From positions 1,231,192 through 1,295,191 of the forward strand of contig NW_027192193.1 in assembly GCF_041956535.1 (NCBI RefSeq): a DNA stretch of 64,000 nt, read 5' to 3'. The translations under genes and the position numbers were made by a program. This document shows positions 58,154 through 64,000 of this stretch, piece after piece. The stretch's first letter is position 1. Each line of letters starts with the position of its first letter. Source of the stretch: Calcarisporiella thermophila CBS 279.70. Taxonomy: Eukaryota > Calcarisporiellomycota. Under the pieces are notes generated by a model. That model had not been told where the DNA came from, searched no databases, and saw only the letters and a list, made by a program, of their open reading frames with translations.

Positions 58154-59259
58154 TTATTCACGAGGGATCTGGAATTGCTTTACGTTGCCTTTGACCCCAC
58201 CCTGCAGGTCCACGTTCTCTTCCCCAATGAGCTCGTGGTGTACGCGTTCAATGCTCTTGAAGTATTTCACCGTCTTTACGTGCAACTCGAGCGTGGCGTC
58301 TTCGTCGCACACAATCATGCCCTTGGGGTGCTGCTGGATGGCAGAGACGGTCCACATGTGGTTCACTCCTTCCTCAATGCACTTGGCGAGCGCGAGGGCC
58401 TTGTGCGCGCCAGTGATGATCACCGCAACCTCGCGTGCATCCATCACCGTACTAGAAAGAGAGGGCGGGAAAGAGATGTCAATACAAACGCCGCTCCGAG
58501 TCCTAGCAACGCGAGGTAGGACTTACCCAACTCCAACAGTCAGAGCAAGAGGAGGCACCTTTGTAATATCATTGTCGAAGAAGCGTGCATTCGCAATGAT
58601 GGTCTCATACGCCAGTGTCTTCACGCGGGTACGGGAGGAGAGGGAGCTCCCGGGCTCGTTGAAGGCAATGTGGCCATCAGGGCCAATACCGCCAAGGAAG
58701 AGCTCGATGCCACCCACTTCCTTGATCTTGTCCTCATATTTTTGGCATTCGGCGTCCAGATCGGGGGCGTTGCCATCGAGGATGTGCACATTCTCAGGCT
58801 TGATGTCAACATGCTTGAAGAGGTTGTTCCACATGAACGAGTGGTAGGATTCGGGATGATCGCTGTTGGATAGCAAGAGAGAGATAAGTGAGTGGGAGCA
58901 ACAAGTAGCCAAATGCGCGCTAGATGCCTACCGGGGGAGTCCGACGTACTCGTCCATGTTGAACGTGATGACATTTTCAAATGACAATTCACCGCGTTTG
59001 TGCAGCTCGACAAGCTTGCGGTAGGTCAGCACCGGGGAGGAGCCGGTGGGCAGGCCGAGGACGAAGGGCCTCTCGGGGGTGGGATTGAATTGGACAATGC
59101 GGTTTTTGATGTAGTTAGCTAATGGCGGCAGAAGCGATGACACAAGTAACGAAAAACGAGGGTGAGTGTGGAGAGGAGGTTAGTACAAAAGAAGAAAGGG
59201 GTGCGTACCCATATAGGCTGCGACATCGTCGGCATTCTGGCGAATAATGAGGCGCATGG
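58154..59259 (-). CDS. NAG1: glucosamine-6-phosphate deaminase/isomerase
   Basis: Four exons from the ATG at 59259 ([24 protein letters not shown]). Motifs in order: [18 protein letters not shown] (phosphate loop), [12 protein letters not shown] (catalytic Asp), [35 protein letters not shown] ([13 protein letters not shown] signature with the ring-opening His), [14 protein letters not shown]. Length and order fit the 260-280-residue GNPDA/NagB family. It converts GlcN-6-P to fructose-6-P and ammonia in the cytosol. The C-terminal extension ([17 protein letters not shown]) is as in eukaryotic forms. It is divergent from the deacetylase gene, sharing 371 bp. Confidence 0.95.
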
Positions 59260-59630
59260 CGGTGGTGATGGGGATCGGGCAGGGGGGGAGGATGGGAAGC
59301 TTGAAGGGGAAAAGGGCGTGAAGAAGAGGGCGTCTCGCTCGTTCTCGGGAACAATCGAACAAGAGAGAAGGAGCTGGATTTCACGGTGTTTATTTAGCAA
59401 TCGGGACTGTATGATTCACTGACGAAATCTAATCTAATCTACACCAATCAGCGGGATCAAGGCCGAGGAGGAAGGCCTTCTCGATCAAGAAGCGATATCC
59501 ACGTTTTCTTTCTCCTCCTCCCGCTCCCCCAACCTTTTTGTTTACGCCCGCCCCCTCTGCCTACTCCTTCCCATCCCCCCCTCGCCGCCCCAATTACTCT
59601 CATCCCCCTCTTACCAATCACCGCCGCACC
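59260..59630. promoter_or_regulatory. bidirectional promoter of the GlcNAc gene pair
   Basis: 371 bp between the two ATGs. It has CT-rich leaders on both sides (for the deacetylase, TTCCCATCCCCCCCTCGCCGCCCC) and the direct repeat AATCTAATCTAATCTA near 59425. The shared region would allow joint induction by GlcNAc; this is inference. Confidence 0.55.
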
Positions 59631-60937
59631 ATGCCCCAAGGCAAAATCATCAAGATCAAAAACTGCCGCCTGCTCCGCAATCACCAGATAGTCGATAACG
59701 ACTATCTATGGATCCAGGATGGCCGCATCGTGGACCCGCAGGAGCAATTCTTTACACATCGCCACCCCCCCGACGAGACCATCGATGCAGGGGGCATGCT
59801 GGTCTGTCCCGGATTCATCGATGTGCAGATCAATGGCGCCTTCGGAGTCGATTTCTCGGACATTACGCAGTTCGATCAGGACAAGGCCAAGCAGGATCTG
59901 GATCGGGTCGCAAAGGGGCTGCTCCAGTATGGCTGCACGGCATTTGCGCCCACCATAGTCAGCTCCTCCCCGGAGGTCTATCGGAAGGTAAGCGGGCGAA
60001 TGCATTGGTGTAGGTAAACAAATGTCCGAATGGCTCCTTATTTCCTTTTCAGGTTCTTCCGCTGTTGAAGCCCCGCCAGGGAACCGCGACCGCTGGTGCC
60101 ACTATCCTCGGGGCCCACGTCGAAGGCCCGTTCATCTCGCAGGACAAAAACGGCGCCCACAATCTCGAGGTCCTCCAGGTGCCCCGAGAGGGGATGGCGG
60201 ACTTCGCCCGGGTCTACGGCACCGAGAACATAGGGCCGGAGGATGCCGCTCGTGGCAGCGAGCGCACCGAGAGCATCCGGCTGATCACCGTCGCCCCCGA
60301 TCTCGAGGGCTCGCAGCGCGGCATCCGCGAGCTGGCCAAGCGGGGCGTGGTGGTCTCGATCGGCCACTCGCCTGCCTCGGTGCAGGAGGCCGAGGAGGCG
60401 GTTGAAAACGGGGCCACCTTCATCACCCATCTCTTCAATGCCATGCAGCAGTTCCACCATCGAGACCCCGGGATCATCGGGCTTCTGGGGTCGAACCTCC
60501 AACGGCCGTACTACGGCTTGATCTGCGACGGCGTGCACTGCCACCCCAACTCCGTCAAGATCGCGTACTACTCGCACCCGGGCGGCGCGGTGCTCGTGAC
60601 CGATGCCATGAGCGCCATGGGATTGCCGCCGGGCAAGTACACCCTCGGCGACATGAAGGTGGAGAAGGAGGAGGACCGCGTGTACGTCGAGGGCACGCGC
60701 ACCCTGGCCGGCAGTGTCATCACCCTCGATGCGTGCGTGCGCAACTTCAAAGAGTTCACCGGGTGCTCCACGATCGAGGCGCTGGAGGCCGTCACCCTGC
60801 ACCCCGCCGTGTTGCTCGGGATTCAGGACCGCAAGGGCCAGTTGGTCACGGGAGCTGACGCGGATCTGGTGTTCTTGGACGATGACTTGCGGGTCAAGCG
60901 GGTGTTTGTTGCCGGGGAGGAGGTGCAGCTGGAGTAG
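59631..60937 (+). CDS. DAC1: N-acetylglucosamine-6-phosphate deacetylase
   Basis: Two exons, intron 59988-60052 (YRK|VLPLLK). About 413 residues. Amidohydrolase signatures: DAGGMLVCPGFIDVQINGAFG, ILGAHVEGPFI, VVVSIGHSPAS, THLFNAMQQFHHRDPGIIG, LICDGVHCHP, AVLVTDAMSAMG, TLAGSVITLDACV. Metal ligands Glu (HVEGP), His (GHSPA) and His (THLFNA) and the catalytic Asp (VTDAM) are present. It removes acetate from GlcNAc-6-P, the step before the neighbouring deaminase. Exon 2 is much more GC-rich (about 65 percent by eye) than most of the window, with codons ending in C or G, which suggests high expression or a local composition effect. Confidence 0.95.
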
Positions 60938-61487
60938 GGGAGAAGAGGGCCGAAGCCCCGCCCGTGTTGTATAATGTTATTTGCTTTTTATCTTTACGTT
61001 TTTTTTTTTTTCGCTTAACATATAGACGGTTTATCTCCTTTCGAATCATGATTTGTAATTCTTTCTATGATGTTTCCCTGTTCCTTCTCCACTAAGTTTA
61101 TCCGATCCATCTATTGTCTATTCTTCTATTTATATTGGAGACGGCTGCTTCCCTATTTATTCGCTTATATCTTGCATATTTACTGTAGAAAAGGAAAAAA
61201 AAAGTTTTGCCCAAATACGCACGAGCAAATTCTCGCACCCTTTTGCGCCAATCCTCCCCCACTCAAGAGAGGGGGACCCCATTCTGGAGCCGCTTTATTC
61301 ACCTGTTGTTATATTACAATGGGTCGTGGCCGGCCCGAGTTTCCTCTCAGCCTCCCTCTCCCTTACCCAGCCACCCTACATTCTGGTCGCGTGGGAAGCT
61401 CTCCCATGCTCAACCGATCACGGCGGAGGGCCAGCGGGTCCGGCTTGGTTTGGGGGACCTAAGTCGGCCCTCCGCCCTGCCTCCTCT
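60938..61487. other. convergent intergenic region
   Basis: 550 bp, T-rich after the deacetylase stop. Frames at 61067-61462 and 61207-61758 (plus) run into the ORC4 3' end antisense and look like nothing known. Confidence 0.45.
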
Positions 61488-63406
61488 TCAAATTATCCCA
61501 CCGCCCCCCCACTTTTTCACCAGCGTCGGGCACTCCTTATACTTCAACACGGCCTCGGTGACTTGCACCGGTTCAAGCATCACCTTTGTCATGCGGTATT
61601 CTTTCGGACAGCGCGAGAAGCCCTCGGTCGGGTACACTAGCTCCAGGGCGATCAAGTGCTCGAATGCCTTGAGCGCCACGGGCTTTTTGTACAGCTTTAG
61701 CCCCACCCCTCCGCCGCGAATGGCAGCCTTATCCATGAAGTCCTTGTACTCGTCGTAGACCATCTCAAAGTTGAAGGTCGTGATGTCCCGGGAAAGGAGG
61801 TGTTTCATGGCAATGATCAGGCAAAGCTCAAGTAGCGACACGCCTGGATTTGAGGTTTGACAAAGAATAAAGTGAATATCTTAAGCGTAAGAGGGGATAG
61901 ATGTCCCACAGTTCTCCTACCCTTGAGAAGCTCTGTCTTTGCATCCACTCGCTGCTGCAGGCTGGCCACCTGGAAGTCGATTGGCTTGAGAAAAGGCTGG
62001 GCACTAGAGAGTCGACTAATCGGCTCGAACTGCAGTGAAATAAGAAAAAAAAAAGGGAGAGAGAGGGCATGAGATTTCACATTAGTGATGGACGAGTAAG
62101 GCTGCGCATGGACGTACACTAATTTTGAAAAAGAGCCGGATGTCCTTGGATAAATCATAGATTCGCTGGACTACCTTCTTGAATACGGAGTCTTCGAATA
62201 GTCCCTAAGGAAGTCGATTAGCAATTCCTGATCGCTTCCAACTGTGCCAATGGGGGTGACTCACTTCGATAGAACGGTTAAATGCCAACCGGTATTCTGA
62301 GTGGGCGACTTGCTCGTCCACCTCAAGCGTATTCTTTATTATTTTAGAAAACTCCTCTAGAGTTTCGGGGGGGAATAGATAAATTTGTCGGTGTGAAAAC
62401 CTAGATTTGACCCGCTTTTCCAAGAGTTCCAAGGCGTCCTGTCACGAACAGAAATCAAATCTAATACTCGGAACCACTCCAACCAAACCGCCACGCAATG
62501 CTTACCAGGCGACAGGTCAGCCCAATGATGGCGACGGGATTTTGGCTACTCTGGGCGACGTCAAAGAGGTTGTAAAGCAGAGCTTGCTTCGGATGTTGCG
62601 CAAAAAGGTCGAATTCATCCAGCACAAAGATAATGGGGATAGTTTGGTGAGAGCCTTGTTTGAGAACGGAGAGCAAGTAGCTCATCGATTCAGCAAACGA
62701 CATCTATATACGGTTTTAGGATCAACACAATAATGATAAAGAGAATTCCCATTGAAAATTACCGAAGTATGCGTCTCCATTTGTTGTTCGACGCGCAGCT
62801 GCCTTATAATCTCACGCAACGCCAAGCGATCGTCAGTGAGAACCATGCCGTTCAAATAGACCACGAAAAAGTCCCTTTGAGATGATCGGGGATCGACGTA
62901 TTTGCCCTCGATGTCCGCAACGACCCTATTAATGAGCTGCATTCATGGTTAATGCAATAGTTTTCGTACAAAGGCTGAAGGCGCTAAACCATGTTACCGA
63001 TGTCTTTCCAGTGCCTCGATTTCCAATTAGCAAGCAAGAATTACTCTCGCCATTCAAAACGGTCTGCTCGATTAAATCATATAGCTTTCTAATCAAGACG
63101 AAAACACGCGTCAAGAAAAAGATCCCAGGCATTGCTAAAATAATTAACGCGTCACCTATACTGTGCATCCAAATTAATCAGTTGCCGAGGTGTCTCTCTT
63201 TCAGCTAGCCGTCTTAGGATGAGCGAGCGTGCCTGAGCCACGTCTTTTGCACTCCAATTAGCAGCTGTAGTGTTAACATTGGGACCGGGCTCATCTTTGT
63301 CTATAGTATCGTTAGAAGAAGGAGAGGGAGAATCATCTTGGAGGCGAAATCGTTTAGGGGAGAGAGAAATGTCGTCGTCTATTGATCGTTTTGACATGGC
63401 ATTCAA
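61488..63406 (-). CDS. ORC4: origin recognition complex subunit 4
   Basis: About seven exons. Start 63406 ([12 protein letters not shown]; an ATG three codons on is also possible). An N-terminal disordered part of about 60 residues, then the AAA+ domain: [29 protein letters not shown] (Walker A), [61 protein letters not shown] (Walker B DE), [31 protein letters not shown] (sensor and Arg finger region). The C-terminal winged-helix part includes [30 protein letters not shown] and [20 protein letters not shown]. This order is that of Orc4. It binds DNA with Orc1-3 and 5-6 to load MCM at replication origins. End at 61488 (GGGGII). Confidence 0.92.
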
Positions 63407-63902
63407 GTCTTTTCATCAAAAGAAGGGGGGTTTCGTGTTTTTTATAGAGTTTATTAAGGCAACTTTCTCGAAGGATGGCGCAGGTCTATTCAAGACCAAC
63501 AATTTGCTCAACCGACTCCCTGGGCTTTCCAAAATTTGGAGAAGTGGGCTGCGTGACCAGTGGTTTGGTCGAGTGAATTGCGTGGAGAAATAAAGTTGAG
63601 GAAATTTTCTTGGGAGAGCCATTTGTAATGATTTTTCTCTCTTTCTGTTTTTCCGGCCAGTAAATGCCATTGGATCCCCCATTTCTCTAGCACTCTCTCT
63701 CGCCCCTCTTGCTCTCCGCCCCCTTCTTGATCCTCCGTTCCTCGCTGCATTGGCTGTGATTTTGCCTCTCCCTTTGCCTCTCCCCTCCTCGCGCCATTTC
63801 GTATACCATTTGAATTAGCTCCTATATCACGGTTGTATCCGCGCCCCTCTGCGTAATCCCCTAATCTCCGTCCACCTGCTTTAATCTCTGTCTTCTCTGG
63901 CA

Positions 63903-64000
63903 ATGGTGTACGCTCCCAGCTACATTTGTTCCGATTGCGGCATGTATGTCCCTATCCATGACTGGACTGCTCATGTCGCGTCGGTCCACAGCATGTTCCA
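63903..64000 (+). CDS. start of a zinc-finger protein gene, cut by the window edge
   Basis: ATG at 63903 gives MVYAPSYICSDCGMYVPI, then DWTAHVASVHSMF, with C-x2-C and H-x5-H placed as in a C2H2 finger. It follows a CT-rich leader (63700-63900) like those of other genes here. Only 32 residues are inside the window, so the family beyond a single N-terminal finger is unknown. Confidence 0.5.
   Translation, partial: MVYAPSYICSDCGMYVPIHDWTAHVASVHSMF

Noticed and set aside
60038-60802. Minus-strand frame of 254 codons
   Set aside because: Antisense of the GC-rich deacetylase exon; few stops are expected there.

Overview
This is nuclear DNA from a fungus. The evidence is short spliceosomal introns (about 50-100 nt, GTAAG-type donors) in most genes, a hydrophobin, a two-finger siderophore-type GATA factor, a GH18 chitinase, a Kre9/KNH-type GPI-anchored wall protein, PDS5, ORC4, RVB2, and eukaryotic tRNA genes, one with an intron. 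Hydrophobin plus the SRE/URBS1-type GATA factor point to Dikarya. The window also keeps genes that many yeasts lack (a Gemin6-like SMN-complex protein, a ZC3H11A-like protein, Kish/TMEM167, ISD11). I cannot fix the phylum from the sequence alone.

Layout. 0-10 kb: the 5' part of an unrecognised gene, an iron-regulatory GATA factor, a Gemin6-like gene, a Cid1-type nucleotidyltransferase and an F-box protein. 10-18 kb: secreted or wall proteins (a helical secreted protein, a GH18 chitinase, a Ser/Ala-rich GPI protein) in roomy intergenic DNA. 18-24.5 kb: RVB2 and a ZC3H11A-like zinc-finger/FG protein share a promoter of about 200 bp, followed by KSH1. 24.5-28 kb: a gene-poor stretch with a SINE and tRNA-Thr, ending at a hydrophobin. 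29-31 kb: an HSF-type transcription factor. 32.4-34.9 kb: three genes for mitochondrial proteins (thioredoxin, ISD11, MIC10). 35-40.3 kb: PDS5. 40.8-42.7 kb: a phosphate:H+ symporter. 44-53 kb: an AT-rich, gene-poor region with tRNA-Val, tRNA-Tyr, tRNA-like debris, SINEs, LINE 3' ends, decayed coding sequence, a perfect 23-bp hairpin, an unrecognised multi-exon gene and a small secreted protein. 53-56 kb: a secreted double-psi beta-barrel protein and a dysferlin-domain peroxin-like membrane protein. 58-61 kb: a divergent N-acetylglucosamine catabolic pair (GlcN-6-P deaminase and GlcNAc-6-P deacetylase). 61.5-63.4 kb: ORC4, then the start of a zinc-finger gene cut by the window edge.

How genes work together. 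The chitinase releases chitin oligomers, and the GlcNAc pair turns GlcNAc-6-P into fructose-6-P and ammonia; the two loci are 45 kb apart and the link is only metabolic. ORC4, PDS5 and RVB2 are unlinked chromosome-maintenance genes. The most unusual signal is the retroelement set. Two nearly full-length SINEs with a tRNA-like head, 15-bp target-site duplications and A-rich tails lie 82 and 87 bp upstream of tRNA-Tyr and tRNA-Thr. Their 3' ends carry a stem-loop plus TTGATCA(A)n that resembles the 3' ends of LINE fragments in the same window. One SINE sits inside a LINE fragment.
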